This document shows, piece after piece, positions 7,868-15,953 of a stretch of 64,000 nt of DNA (position 1 is the stretch's first letter; each line of letters starts with the position of its first letter). The DNA is from Kribbella amoyensis (GTDB taxonomy: Bacteria > Actinomycetota > Actinomycetes > Propionibacteriales > Kribbellaceae), in NCBI RefSeq assembly GCF_007828865.1, contig NZ_VIVK01000001.1, positions 124,001 through 188,000 of the forward strand, given 5' to 3'. The notes under the pieces were generated by a model. The model saw only the letters and a list, made by a program, of their open reading frames with translations. It was not told the DNA's origin and did no database searches. The translations under genes were made by a program, and so were the position numbers.

Positions 7868-8800
7868 ATGACAGCCAGCACCGAACGAGCCGCCCGCGCC
7901 GACCACGCCGTCCGAACCGCCGCGGCCGCAGCCAAGGAGCTCGGCCTGACCGTCACCGACCCGACCGTGCTGTACGACGTGTTCTCGGTCGTGGTCCACC
8001 TGAAGCCGTCGCCGGTGGTGGCCCGGATCCCGGCTGTCCTGCCGGGCTCGTCGCTCGCTCCGGCGCTCGCCGTGAAGCGCCTGCAGAAGGAATTGGACCT
8101 GGCCCGGTGGCTCGCCGACCAGGGGCACCTGGTGGTCACGCCGACACCGCTCGTCCCGCTCCGGCCGGTGCAGCGCGACGGGTTGTCGATGACGTTCTGG
8201 ACGTACGTCGAGCACGACAAGTCCGCGGCACCCGACTACGACCACGGGACCGCGCTGTCCGCCGAACTGCACGCCGTACTCGCCGGGTACCAGGGTGAGT
8301 TGCCGTGGATGCCGGCGCTCGACTCAGTCCCCGAGGTACTGCGCGACTTGCCGCGGGACACCGCGCTGCTCGAACCGGCCGACTACGACCGCATCGAGAA
8401 GGAGTGGGCGACCTTGGAGCCGGTAGTGATGAGCCGGGCCGGGTTCGAGCAGCGGTTCCCCGCTGCGCGGGTGCAGCCGATCCACGGCGACGCACCGGCG
8501 TACAACGTGATCCCCACCGCGGACGGCGTGCTGTGGTCGGACTTCGAGGACGCGGGACTCGGCCCGGTCGAGTGGGACCTCGCCGGATTCGGTCCTGAGC
8601 TCGCCGCGAAGTACGACGAGGCGGCCGCGCGGCTGGGGCGTCCTGGGCACGACCAGCAGATCCTGCAGGTGATGGATACCGCGCGGACGCTCCAGTTCAT
8701 GGCGTGCCTGCCGTTGGTCCCGCAGCTGCCGGAGCTCGCCGAGGGGTTGAAGATGACGATCGACGCGTGGCGGGACACGCCCTTCGCGGGAGGGTTGTGA
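7868..8800 (+). CDS. Aminoglycoside phosphotransferase-family kinase
   Basis: 310 residues with the APH/choline-kinase fold. The catalytic loop IHGDAPAYNVI (H-G-D..N) is near residue 213 and the metal-binding aspartate is in WSDFEDAGLGP. The N-lobe carries VVVHLKPSPVVARIP as the nucleotide-binding strands. Small-molecule substrate unknown; many actinobacterial members are not resistance enzymes. ATG 7868 has no Shine-Dalgarno but a CAGGAT box lies 6 nt upstream. The stop overlaps the next start (TGATG), so the hydrolase downstream is probably coupled to it. Confidence 0.85.
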   Translation: MTASTERAARADHAVRTAAAAAKELGLTVTDPTVLYDVFSVVVHLKPSPVVARIPAVLPGSSLAPALAVKRLQKELDLARWLADQGHLVVTPTPLVPLRPVQRDGLSMTFWTYVEHDKSAAPDYDHGTALSAELHAVLAGYQGELPWMPALDSVPEVLRDLPRDTALLEPADYDRIEKEWATLEPVVMSRAGFEQRFPAARVQPIHGDAPAYNVIPTADGVLWSDFEDAGLGPVEWDLAGFGPELAAKYDEAAARLGRPGHDQQILQVMDTARTLQFMACLPLVPQLPELAEGLKMTIDAWRDTPFAGGL

Positions 8801-9861
8801 TGTTCGAGTCGTTCGTGGAGCAGGGCGCCGTCTCGGGTGTGGTCGCGTTGCGTAGCCGGGACGGTGAGACGTCGGTCGAGGTGCACGGGCGGTCGGCGGT
8901 CGACGGTGTGCCGCTTCGGCGGGACAGCGTGTTCCGCATCTCGTCGTTGACGAAGCCGATCGTGGCGGCCGCGGCGATGACCCTGGTCGACTCGGGCCGG
9001 CTTCGCCTGGACGCGCCGGTGGACGAGCTGCTTCCGGAGCTCGCGGCGATGCGGGTACTGCGGCAGCCGGACGGGCCGATCGACGACACGGTGCCGCTGG
9101 CGCGTCCGATCACCGTGGAGGATCTGCTGACGCACCGGCTCGGTCTGGGCGAGACGGATCATCCGGGTCTGCGGGCGCTGGAGGCGGAGCTGGAACTGCG
9201 GACGTTCGGACCACCGAAGCCGCGGACTCCGTGGGACCCGGACGAGTGGATGCGGCGACTGGGGACGATGCCGCTGCAGTACCAACCAGGTGAGCGGTGG
9301 CTGTACTCGACCGGTTCGCATGTGCTTGGCGTCCTGGTCGCGCGGGCCGCGGGGAAGGGGTTGGAGGAGTACCTGAGGGAACGGTTCTTCGGCCCGTTGG
9401 GGATGACGTCGACCGGATTCACCGCGACCGACCTCGGTCGGCTGACCACTCTCTACGCTGACGGTGAAGTACTCGACTCGGCGGTGGGGAGTCAGTGGGC
9501 GGAGCCGCCGGTGTTTCCGGACGCGGGTGGTGGGCTGGTGTCGACGGCGGACGACTTCCACGCGTTTGCGGCGATGTTGCTTGCTGGGGGCAACGGGATT
9601 CTCTCGCCGGCCGCGGTCGAGCTGATGACGACCGACCACCTGACCGCGGCGCAGCGGGAAGCGGCGACCGCGTTCCTCGACGGCGACGGCTGGGGCTTCG
9701 GCGTCTCACCGAGCGCGGACAGCTACGGCTGGGGCGGCGGACTCGGCTCGCTCTGGACGAACGCGCCCGCACCCCGGACCGTCACCCTCGTCCTCACCAC
9801 CCAAGCCCTCTGGACCTGGCCACCCGAGCTCTTCGCCGCCGTCGTCGACCCGTCCTGGTGA
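8800..9861 (+). CDS. Beta-lactamase-fold serine hydrolase (class C/EstB type)
   Basis: 353 residues without a signal peptide. The nucleophile motif S-x-x-K is SLTK near residue 48 and the second motif Y-S-T is in RWLYSTGSHVLG near residue 169; the third motif region is GWGGGLGS near the end. This is the family of D,D-peptidase-like esterases and transesterases (EstB, LovD), so an esterase or peptidase in the cytosol is likely, while antibiotic resistance is not implied. Start ATG 8800 overlaps the previous stop (TGATG). Its 3' end contains a 13-bp tandem duplication GTCCTGGTGAACC at about 9854-9879 that spans the stop codon. Confidence 0.85.
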   Translation: MFESFVEQGAVSGVVALRSRDGETSVEVHGRSAVDGVPLRRDSVFRISSLTKPIVAAAAMTLVDSGRLRLDAPVDELLPELAAMRVLRQPDGPIDDTVPLARPITVEDLLTHRLGLGETDHPGLRALEAELELRTFGPPKPRTPWDPDEWMRRLGTMPLQYQPGERWLYSTGSHVLGVLVARAAGKGLEEYLRERFFGPLGMTSTGFTATDLGRLTTLYADGEVLDSAVGSQWAEPPVFPDAGGGLVSTADDFHAFAAMLLAGGNGILSPAAVELMTTDHLTAAQREAATAFLDGDGWGFGVSPSADSYGWGGGLGSLWTNAPAPRTVTLVLTTQALWTWPPELFAAVVDPSW

Positions 9862-9894
9862 ACCGTCCTGGTGAACCGGCCGGACGGGTGACGG

Positions 9895-12423
9895 TCAGCG
9901 GTTGGGTTTGGTGAAGGTGAGGGTGTGTTCCCGTTTGGCCTCGACCGCGCCCTTGGTGAAGGCCCAGGGCAGGGTTTCGCCCTTGACCCAGAGGTCGGTC
10001 TGGTCCGTGTAATTGTCGGTGAAGGCGTGGCCGGAGACGCCGGTCAGGTTGATCCAGCGCGACTTGTCGAAGTCGGCCAGGTCGACCACCATCCGCATCG
10101 ACGGCGTCGCGGTCACGGCGTACCCCTCGGCCGCGTTCCACGAGGTCGCGTTGACGATCGACGCGCCGCCGCCCAGCTCGTACGGGCCGCGGTTGAACAG
10201 CCGGTCCACCACGCCGATGCCGGACTTGCCCAGCGTCTGGTTCGTCAGGGTCAGCTTGTGCAGCCGGCCCCACTGCCAGTTGTCCGGTTCACGGGCCATC
10301 TTGGTGGTGATCTCGGCCCGGGCGTCCACCAGCGCCTCGCGCAGGATGTCGTCGCGGCTCTCCCGTTGCGGGGTCCGCAGGTCGTCCCACCAGGCGTTGT
10401 TCGGCTGGACCAGCAGGTTGCGGACCACCTCGAACCAGCGCGACCCGCCGTCCGGCCAGGCCGACTCCGGCAGCTGGTCGTGGAAGGTCAGCGCGAGCAG
10501 GTTGCGCCAGACGATGTTGAAGTACGCCGCCGGAGCCGAGTCGGCCGGCTGGGTGAAGTCCCAGCCACGCAAAATGTCCTGGCCGGCCTTGTCGAAGTCG
10601 TCCTCGATGCCGATCCGGAGCAGGTACGGCACCAGCGTCTCGGCGTTGCGGTTCTTGGTGTCCAGCTGGATCGAGGCCATCTTCTCGGCGTCCAGCTTGC
10701 CGGCCGCCCGGATCCGCTCGAGGATCTGCTGCGAGCGGTACCCGTAGTCCCAGTCGTTGGTCAAGTTGTACTGGTACGACTTCGGCACGACCGCCTGGTT
10801 CGCGGTGACGATCACGCCGTCGGCCGGGTCGAACTCGGTCGGCATCGCCTCGAACGGGATGTACCCGGCCCAGTCGAACTTCGGGTCCCATCCGGGCGCC
10901 GGCCAGTCCCCGGTACCGACCCGGCGGAGCGGGACCTTGCCGGGCGCCTGGTACCCGATGTGGCCCTCGCGGTCGGCGTAGACCAGGTTCTGCGAGGGGA
11001 CCTCGAACAGGGTGGCCGCGGTCCGGAACGCGGTCCAGCTCTGCGCCCGGTTGAGCGCGAAGATCGCGTCCGCGGTCCGGCCCGGGGTGAGCGCGGTCCA
11101 GCGCAGCGAGATCCCGTACGGGGCCGAACTCTTGCCCTTCGCGGCCAGGGCGCCGGCTTCCTTGGCGTCGTCCTCGATATCGGAGATGAGCGGGCCGTGC
11201 CGGGTCTCCCGGACGGTGATCTTCTCCTCCTCGTCCTGGCCGGCCACCTTGAACGTCTCGGTCCGGGTCCGCAGCGGCTCGACCTTGCCGTTGTAGAGGA
11301 CGCCGTTGCCGGTGATCCGTTCGAGGTACAGGTCCATCACGTCGGGGTTGAGGTTCGTGAAGCCCCAGGAGATCGCGCTGTTGTGCCCGATCACGACCCC
11401 CGGCAACCCGGAGAAGCTGAACCCGGACACGTCGAACGGGCACTGCACGCTGAACTTGTTGCAGTGCAGCCCGACCTGGGACCAGATCCCCGGCATCGTC
11501 GCGCCGAGGTGCGGGTCGTTGGCGAGCAGCGGCTTGCCGGTGGTGGTGTGCTCACCGGACACGACCCAGGCGTTCGACCCGATCCCGTCGCCGCGGCCGA
11601 GCAACGTCGGCAGCGCCTTGGCCACCTTGTCGACGCTGTCGAGCGACTTCAGCAGGTCCTGGGTGAGCATCGCGCGGCCGGGCGCCTGGCTCTCCACCGG
11701 CGTGGTGGTGAACTTGCCCTTGGCCACCGTGCCGCCGGGCAGGATCGGCTCGTTCCGCTCGTACGGGTACGCCGGGTAGAGCGAGTCGATGGTGCGAGCG
11801 GGCATCGTCGCGGCCAGCTTGGTCCGGGTGATCTCCTCGGTCATGTTGCCGCCGAGGTCCCACGCCATCGCCTTCAGCCAGGCCAGCGAGTCCGCCGCGG
11901 TCCACGGCTGCGGACGGTAGTCGGTCCCCTTCAGCGAGAGCACGGCGTACTCGAGGCTGAGGCCGGAGCCGGAGTGCCCGTCGAGGTACGCGTTCACGCC
12001 GCGGGCGTAGTCGTCCAGGTACTGCCGGGTGGCCGGGCTGAGCAGCCCGAGCTCCTTCTCGGCGATCCGCCGCCAGCCGAGGGTCCGGACGAACTTGTCG
12101 GTCGCCAGCGCGTCGCGGCCGAACAGCTCGGAGAGCCGTCCAGACGTCACGTGCCGGCGGAAGTCCATCTCGAAGAACCGGTCCTGAGCGTGCACATAGC
12201 CCTGTGCCGCGAACAGGTCGGCCGGCTTGTCCGCATAGATCTGCGGGATGCCGTTGGCGTCGCGGACCACCTCGACGTCCGCGTCCAGACCCGCCAGCTC
12301 GATGGTCCCGTCGTAGCTCGGGAACGAGTGACGGACCACGAAAACCCCGGTACCGGCCACCACCAGCAGCAGGGTGGCGAGCACGATACCGCTCAGGATG
12401 ATGACTCGAAGCAGCCGACGCAC
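9895..12423 (-). CDS. Penicillin acylase family protein (S45 Ntn-hydrolase)
   Basis: 842 residues. A hydrophobic signal or anchor segment spans residues 7-29. The alpha-chain region follows (LAGLDADVEVVRD, QGYVHAQDRFFEMD). The autoprocessing site is GSNAW with Ser283 as the new N-terminal nucleophile of the beta chain, and LANDPHLG follows 20 residues later, both diagnostic of S45. Such enzymes cleave acyl amides; in actinobacteria many act on acyl-homoserine lactones or cyclic lipopeptides. The substrate is unknown. Probably exported or membrane-attached. Start GTG 12423 has no Shine-Dalgarno, but TAAGTT lies 6 nt upstream, so the mRNA is probably leaderless. Confidence 0.92.
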   Translation of the reverse strand: MRRLLRVIILSGIVLATLLLVVAGTGVFVVRHSFPSYDGTIELAGLDADVEVVRDANGIPQIYADKPADLFAAQGYVHAQDRFFEMDFRRHVTSGRLSELFGRDALATDKFVRTLGWRRIAEKELGLLSPATRQYLDDYARGVNAYLDGHSGSGLSLEYAVLSLKGTDYRPQPWTAADSLAWLKAMAWDLGGNMTEEITRTKLAATMPARTIDSLYPAYPYERNEPILPGGTVAKGKFTTTPVESQAPGRAMLTQDLLKSLDSVDKVAKALPTLLGRGDGIGSNAWVVSGEHTTTGKPLLANDPHLGATMPGIWSQVGLHCNKFSVQCPFDVSGFSFSGLPGVVIGHNSAISWGFTNLNPDVMDLYLERITGNGVLYNGKVEPLRTRTETFKVAGQDEEEKITVRETRHGPLISDIEDDAKEAGALAAKGKSSAPYGISLRWTALTPGRTADAIFALNRAQSWTAFRTAATLFEVPSQNLVYADREGHIGYQAPGKVPLRRVGTGDWPAPGWDPKFDWAGYIPFEAMPTEFDPADGVIVTANQAVVPKSYQYNLTNDWDYGYRSQQILERIRAAGKLDAEKMASIQLDTKNRNAETLVPYLLRIGIEDDFDKAGQDILRGWDFTQPADSAPAAYFNIVWRNLLALTFHDQLPESAWPDGGSRWFEVVRNLLVQPNNAWWDDLRTPQRESRDDILREALVDARAEITTKMAREPDNWQWGRLHKLTLTNQTLGKSGIGVVDRLFNRGPYELGGGASIVNATSWNAAEGYAVTATPSMRMVVDLADFDKSRWINLTGVSGHAFTDNYTDQTDLWVKGETLPWAFTKGAVEAKREHTLTFTKPNR

Positions 12424-12429
12424 GGACCA

Positions 12430-12435
12430 AACTTA
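12430..12435 (-). promoter_or_regulatory. -10 element of leaderless penicillin acylase promoter
   Basis: TAAGTT on the minus strand, 6 nt from GTG 12423. Confidence 0.45.
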
Positions 12436-12610
12436 GAGAATGCCGCCCCGCACCCCAAATGCAGATACCGGCCCCTTACCCTCCGTACTCGTTCGGGGCG
12501 GCCGAACTCCTCCCTCCGGCGCGCTCGCGGCGATCCGGTCCAGACCGGGCCGGCAGCGGGGACGGACCTCGGGTGGAGCCGGTCCGGAGCGTCCACGACC
12601 CGGCGCCGAG

Positions 12611-12640
12611 TTGGAATACTTCCGCCGTCTGGCGCATTAT
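12611..12640 (+). promoter_or_regulatory. Promoter of the fmdB/ruc-like gene
   Basis: TTGGAA (12611-12616) and CATTAT (12635-12640) with an 18-bp spacer, a sigma-A-like promoter. The CIRCE operator starts at the last base of the -10 box, a position suited to repression. Confidence 0.5.
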
Positions 12641-12666
12641 TAGCAGTCGAGTAGTAGGAGTGCCAA
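12640..12666. promoter_or_regulatory. CIRCE operator (HrcA binding site)
   Basis: Half-sites TTAGCAGTC (12640-12648) and GAGTGCCAA (12658-12666) separated by exactly 9 bp. The HrcA consensus is TTAGCACTC-N9-GAGTGCTAA, so each half has a single mismatch. It lies between the -10 box and the start of the FmdB/Ruc-type gene. In Mycobacterium the ruc gene (Rv0991c) is, as I recall, in the HrcA heat-shock regulon, which makes the match functional rather than accidental. Confidence 0.8.
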
Positions 12667-12685
12667 CGGCTCGAAAGGGACAGAC

Positions 12686-13045
12686 GTGCCGACGTACCAG
12701 TACCAGTGCACCGATTGCGGCGAGGCTCTCGAGGTCCGTCAGAGCTTCACCGACGACGCCCTGACCGTGTGCCCGAACTGCGAGGGCTCGCTCCGCAAGG
12801 TCTTCAACGCGGTCGGCGTGGTCTTCAAGGGCTCCGGCTTCTACCGCAACGACAGCCGCTCGACGAGCTCCAGTTCGTCGCCCGCCAAGTCGGACAGCAA
12901 GAGCGCGAGCTCCTCCAGCTCGTCTTCCTCTTCGTCGTCCTCCTCCTCGGACTCCGGCTCGTCGTCCTCCTCGTCCTCTTCTTCGTCGTCGACGTCCTCG
13001 TCGTCGTCCTCGTCGAGCGGCGGCAGCAAGACCAGCGCGGCCTGA
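12686..13045 (+). CDS. FmdB/Ruc-type zinc-ribbon protein with serine-rich tail
   Basis: 119 residues. Residues 1-45 form an FmdB zinc ribbon: C-x-x-C (CTDC) and C-x-x-C (CPNC) about 22 residues apart, followed by LRKVFNAVGVVFKGSGFY. Residues 55-119 are almost only Ser with a few Asp, Lys and Gly, and must be disordered. This matches the mycobacterial redox-regulated chaperone Ruc (Rv0991c): zinc ribbon plus disordered tail, same neighbours (mscL, folate ligase, Moco genes) and an HrcA-type operator upstream. Inferred role: holding chaperone activated by oxidation of the four cysteines. Start GTG 12686 follows AAAGGGA. The serine tail is encoded by mixed TCC/TCG/TCT/AGC codons. Confidence 0.85.
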   Translation: MPTYQYQCTDCGEALEVRQSFTDDALTVCPNCEGSLRKVFNAVGVVFKGSGFYRNDSRSTSSSSSPAKSDSKSASSSSSSSSSSSSSSDSGSSSSSSSSSSSTSSSSSSSSGGSKTSAA

Positions 13046-13099
13046 CCTTCCGCTCTCCGGGCCTGTGGACAACGGGCCCACCTCGCCAGGCGAAACTCG

Positions 13100-13105
13100 T
13101 ACTTT
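13100..13105 (+). promoter_or_regulatory. -10 element before SAF-domain gene
   Basis: TACTTT, 7 nt upstream of ATG 13113; no Shine-Dalgarno is present. Confidence 0.4.
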
Positions 13106-13112
13106 CCCTGGC

Positions 13113-13739
13113 ATGAAGCGTTCAGACTCTTTCCTCCGTACCGTCGTCCGAGCCGCCCGCTGGCACCGCCGCCTCCTGTCCGGCGTGGCCGCGGCCGCTG
13201 CCGTCTACTTCGCCCTCGGCGCCCTGGCCCCACCGCAGGCCCCGACCGTCGCCGTCCTCGCCGCGGCCCGCGATCTGCCCGGCGGCACGAAACCCACGCC
13301 CGCGGACGTTCGCACCATCCGCCTCCCACCCGCCGTCGTTCCCACCGGTGCGCTCCGCCCAGGCACGACCACCACCGACCGCATCCTGGCGAACCCGGTC
13401 CGAGCCGGCGAACCGCTCACCGACGCCCGCTTCCTCACCCCGACAGCACTTCCACCGGGCCTGGTCGCCTATCCCCTCCGCCTGGAGGATCCTGCCCTCG
13501 CGCCCCTCCTTCACCCCGGCGACCACCTCAACCTCTACGCCGCCACGTCCACCTCGACCGACACCGCCACCCAGGTCGCCAGCGGAGTCCGCGTGCTGGC
13601 GCTCCCCGCTCCCACGGCGCGCACCACGGCCACGGGCACCCTTGTCGTCCTCGCAGCCACCCCGGCGACGGTCGCTCGCCTGGCCCAGGCGAGCACGAAT
13701 TCACGGATCACCGCCGCCCTCGCCCCGGACACCAGTTGA
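13113..13739 (+). CDS. SAF-domain (CpaB/RcpC-like) membrane protein
   Basis: 208 residues. A transmembrane anchor spans about residues 19-40 after an Arg-rich N-terminus, followed by an extracytoplasmic SAF domain (VAVLAAARDLPGGTKPTPADV, then AGEPLTDARFL) and a second beta-rich part as in CpaB/RcpC. CpaB proteins assemble Flp/Tad pili, but no pilus genes are nearby and single SAF proteins of this size are common in actinobacteria. Function therefore uncertain. ATG 13113 is preceded by a -10 box at leaderless distance. It follows the FmdB/Ruc-type gene by 67 bp and precedes mscL. Confidence 0.7.
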   Translation: MKRSDSFLRTVVRAARWHRRLLSGVAAAAAVYFALGALAPPQAPTVAVLAAARDLPGGTKPTPADVRTIRLPPAVVPTGALRPGTTTTDRILANPVRAGEPLTDARFLTPTALPPGLVAYPLRLEDPALAPLLHPGDHLNLYAATSTSTDTATQVASGVRVLALPAPTARTTATGTLVVLAATPATVARLAQASTNSRITAALAPDTS

Positions 13740-13786
13740 GCCGAGCCCGCAATGCGGCGGATCCTCACAGAGCGAACGGGTCCCGG

Positions 13787-13792
13787 TACAAT
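13787..13792 (+). promoter_or_regulatory. Possible -10 box for mscL
   Basis: TACAAT, one base from consensus, about 108 bp before the mscL start. No good -35 box is seen. The intervening leader can form a small CGGAC/GTCCG hairpin. Confidence 0.35.
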
Positions 13793-13900
13793 CCGCTACC
13801 GCGCGGCGTGCTCCCTCGCCAGCCTGCGGACGGGCCCTTAGCTTGTCCGGAGTAAACCCCGTGGGTCCGCCCCGGGCCCTGGACCACGAAGGGCACACAA

Positions 13901-14311
13901 ATGCTCAAGGGCTTCAAAGAGTTCCTGATGCGAGGCAACGTCCTCGACCTGGCGATCGCGGTCGTCATCGGTACCGCGTTCGCGACCGTGGTGAAGACCG
14001 TGGTCGACAACCTGGTCTCGCCGCTGGTCGCCTCGATCGGCGGGACGAACGTGAACGGCCTCGCCTTCCACATCGTCAAGGGCAACGACAAGTCGCTCGT
14101 CGACGTCGGCGCGATCATCAACGCCTTCATCGTGTTCTTCCTGACCGCGGCCGTCGTCTACTTCGTCCTCGTCGTCCCGATGAAGAAGATCCAGGAGCGC
14201 CGCGCGGCCGCCGCCGGCACCACCGCCGAGGAGGATGAGCCCGAGCCGCTGACCGTCGACCAGCAGTTGCTCACCGAGATCCGCGACGCGCTCGCCGCCC
14301 GCCAGCGCTGA
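13901..14311 (+). CDS. mscL: Large-conductance mechanosensitive channel MscL
   Basis: 136 residues, normal size. The N-terminal amphipathic helix and first membrane helix (GFKEFLMRGNVLDLAIAVVI) carry the near-invariant RGN and the pore-lining small residues. A periplasmic loop follows, then the second membrane helix (AFIVFFLTAAVVYFVLVVP), and a charged C-terminal helix ends in LLTEIRDAL. MscL opens as a pentamer under membrane tension to release solutes on osmotic downshock. ATG 13901 follows GAAGGG. The gene ends at a bidirectional stem-loop shared with the convergent acetyltransferase. Confidence 0.96.
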   Translation: MLKGFKEFLMRGNVLDLAIAVVIGTAFATVVKTVVDNLVSPLVASIGGTNVNGLAFHIVKGNDKSLVDVGAIINAFIVFFLTAAVVYFVLVVPMKKIQERRAAAAGTTAEEDEPEPLTVDQQLLTEIRDALAARQR

Positions 14312-14326
14312 CAACGCCTCGTACGG

Positions 14327-14350
14327 CCCAGGCTGGCCGCTCAGCCTGGG
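14327..14350. terminator. Bidirectional stem-loop between mscL and GNAT
   Basis: Perfect 9-bp inverted repeat 14327-14335 / 14342-14350 with a 6-nt loop between convergent genes. No U tract. Confidence 0.6.
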
Positions 14351-14363
14351 CAGCCCCGGCCGG

Positions 14364-14843
14364 CTACTCCGCCGGGTACTGCATCCACGTGTACTGAATC
14401 GGTTGCTGCTTGTTCCACTCGGCGGCCAAGGTTTCCGCGACTTCGTGGAAGCCGGCTCGGTGGTAGGTGCGGATCGCCGGGACGTTGTCCGGGCGGACGC
14501 GGAGGAAGATGTCGGTCAGCCCGGCCGTTCGCGCCGGGACCAGCAGCACCTCGACGAACGCCGGTCCCAGACCCTTCCCGCGGTACTCCGGCGCCAGGAT
14601 GATCCGGGCCAGCTCGACCTCGTCCTCCTCGGCGTCGAGCCACAGTTCGGCGTACCCGATCGGGCGCTCGCCGTCGTGGTACAGGTACGGCCGGATGTCG
14701 TCGTCGGCCTTGCGCCAGGTGGGGAGCAGGTCCGGCGGGAACGGGTACTCCTCACGCCCGCACAGCAGAGCAACCTCCTGCGCGGTGGTCGCCCACGTCG
14801 CCACGAGCTGGGCGTACCGCGGGTCGAACGGCCGGAGCTCCAT
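14364..14843 (-). CDS. GNAT family N-acetyltransferase
   Basis: 159 residues. The central motif ARIILAPEYRGKGLGPAFVE (R-x-x-G-x-G/A) binds acetyl-CoA, and the RVRPDNVPAIRTYHRAGFHEV ending is typical of the fold. The N-terminal third has a W-rich loop (VATWATTAQEV) seen in a subgroup resembling aminoglycoside 6'-acetyltransferases, but the substrate is unknown. ATG 14843 lies 8 bp after the stop of the small acidic ORF, so the two probably form one transcript. Confidence 0.85.
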   Translation of the reverse strand: MELRPFDPRYAQLVATWATTAQEVALLCGREEYPFPPDLLPTWRKADDDIRPYLYHDGERPIGYAELWLDAEEDEVELARIILAPEYRGKGLGPAFVEVLLVPARTAGLTDIFLRVRPDNVPAIRTYHRAGFHEVAETLAAEWNKQQPIQYTWMQYPAE

Positions 14844-14851
14844 CGGCCAGG

Positions 14852-14995
14852 TCAGCCGTGGTGGGGCGGGACCTCGCGGAGGATGCGCTCGTCGTCCTCG
14901 GTGGCGCCGAAGTCGTTGTCGCCCCAGGTGCGCGGGTCGTCGTCGCGGGTCTGGTCGGGCAGCAGCGGCTCGTCGTCCTCGTACGGGCTCGTCAT
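14852..14995 (-). CDS. Small acidic conserved protein (47 aa)
   Basis: 47 residues, strongly acidic: it begins MTSPYEDDEPLLPDQTRDD and contains WGDNDFG and the ending LREVPPHHG. Short acidic proteins ending in a (R)(D/E)-x-PPH-like motif are frequent in actinobacterial genomes, with no known role that I can name. The start ATG 14993-14995 has no Shine-Dalgarno but a TAATCT -10 box lies 7 nt upstream, which supports a real, leaderless gene. It is followed after 8 bp by the acetyltransferase. Confidence 0.6.
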   Translation of the reverse strand: MTSPYEDDEPLLPDQTRDDDPRTWGDNDFGATEDDERILREVPPHHG

Positions 14996-15058
14996 GCCGT
15001 CAAGATTACGTGAGCCACCCAGCCCGGAGCAGGGTCGGTCCTGCCCCGGGACGCGCGG

Positions 15059-15754
15059 TCAGTCCTGTCCCGGGATGCGCGGCAGGTTCTGCTGCTGCCC
15101 GCCTTGCCCGCCCTCGAGCTGGCCCTGCCCCTGGCCCGGGCCGACCTGCGGGTTCGCGGCGGCCTGGAGCAGCGGGGCGATGCCGGGCTCGGTCCGCCAG
15201 CGTTCGGCGCCGAGCACGGTCCAGGACGTGAGCACGGAGAGGGTCGGGGTGGCGAGTCCACCGATCTGGAGCGGCTCGGCGTTCTGGAAGCCGAAGGTGA
15301 TGGTCCAGTTCGCCGGGTCGGGATAGAACTCCTGCACAGCGGTGTAGTAGAAGCTGAGCCAGCCGCGTTGCTGCAGGTGCGTCATCAGCCGGTAGTTCGT
15401 GGCGATCAGCTGTACTTCCTGCAGGTCGCGCCACATCAGCTGCATGTCACGCCGCGCCGCCGCCTTCCGGCCGGCGTTCACCGCGGCGTTGGCGGCCATC
15501 AGCCCGAGCACCATGCCGGGTTTGCCGAAGAAGAATCCCCCACTCTGCGTGTACTGGCCACTGCCGCCGTAGAGCCGCGAGTAGTGGACGGAGGTCTGCA
15601 GATAGGCCGTCTCGTTAGGCTCCAGCACGAGCCCGTACAGCGGGATCGTCTGCGGTGTGTTGCCGCCCATCAGCCAGCGTGCCCAGTCCTGGCCGAGCTG
15701 CCACTCCTCGCGTTCCCGGCGAGCGAGTTCGGCGGCGTCCTTCCTCTTGCCCAC
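15059..15754 (-). CDS. Conserved hypothetical protein
   Basis: 231 residues. Start GTG 15754 is set by the upstream GAAAGGAC; a longer in-frame opening would run across the divergent lipoprotein gene. The N-terminus is a charged helix (KRKDAAELARREREEW). The middle has Tyr- and Gly-rich segments (YSRLYGGSGQYTQSGGFFFGKPG) and a small Ala-rich helical stretch (VLGLMAANAAVNAG), then an alpha/beta part with Trp pairs. The last 35 residues are Gln/Gly-rich and probably disordered. I do not recognise the family and assign no function. No signal peptide is visible. Confidence 0.65.
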   Translation of the reverse strand: MGKRKDAAELARREREEWQLGQDWARWLMGGNTPQTIPLYGLVLEPNETAYLQTSVHYSRLYGGSGQYTQSGGFFFGKPGMVLGLMAANAAVNAGRKAAARRDMQLMWRDLQEVQLIATNYRLMTHLQQRGWLSFYYTAVQEFYPDPANWTITFGFQNAEPLQIGGLATPTLSVLTSWTVLGAERWRTEPGIAPLLQAAANPQVGPGQGQGQLEGGQGGQQQNLPRIPGQD

Positions 15755-15953
15755 GTCCGTCCTTTCTCCGGTTGCAGGCGGCATTCTCCCACTTCCACCG
15801 GGTGAACAGCGCGCGGCGGTTACAGATCTGCTGCTTTTGACACTCGATCGATGCTGTGACCAGATAGAGGCTGCGCCGTGACACGACTGCCACGATCGGC
15901 GAGACGTCGGTCCCTCATGATGGGTGTCCTTGCCAACCCGGAAGGACCGAGTC

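Noticed and set aside
9925-12654. A 909-codon open frame opposite the penicillin acylase gene
   Set aside because: It is the mirror of a strongly coded gene with G/C-rich third positions; the product is an Arg/Val/His/Gly-rich string without domain motifs.
12841-13030. Acidic Glu/Asp-rich minus-strand frame opposite the serine tail of the FmdB/Ruc-type protein
   Set aside because: TCC/TCG serine codons read backwards give Gly/Glu/Asp codons; it is an artefact of the low-complexity tail.
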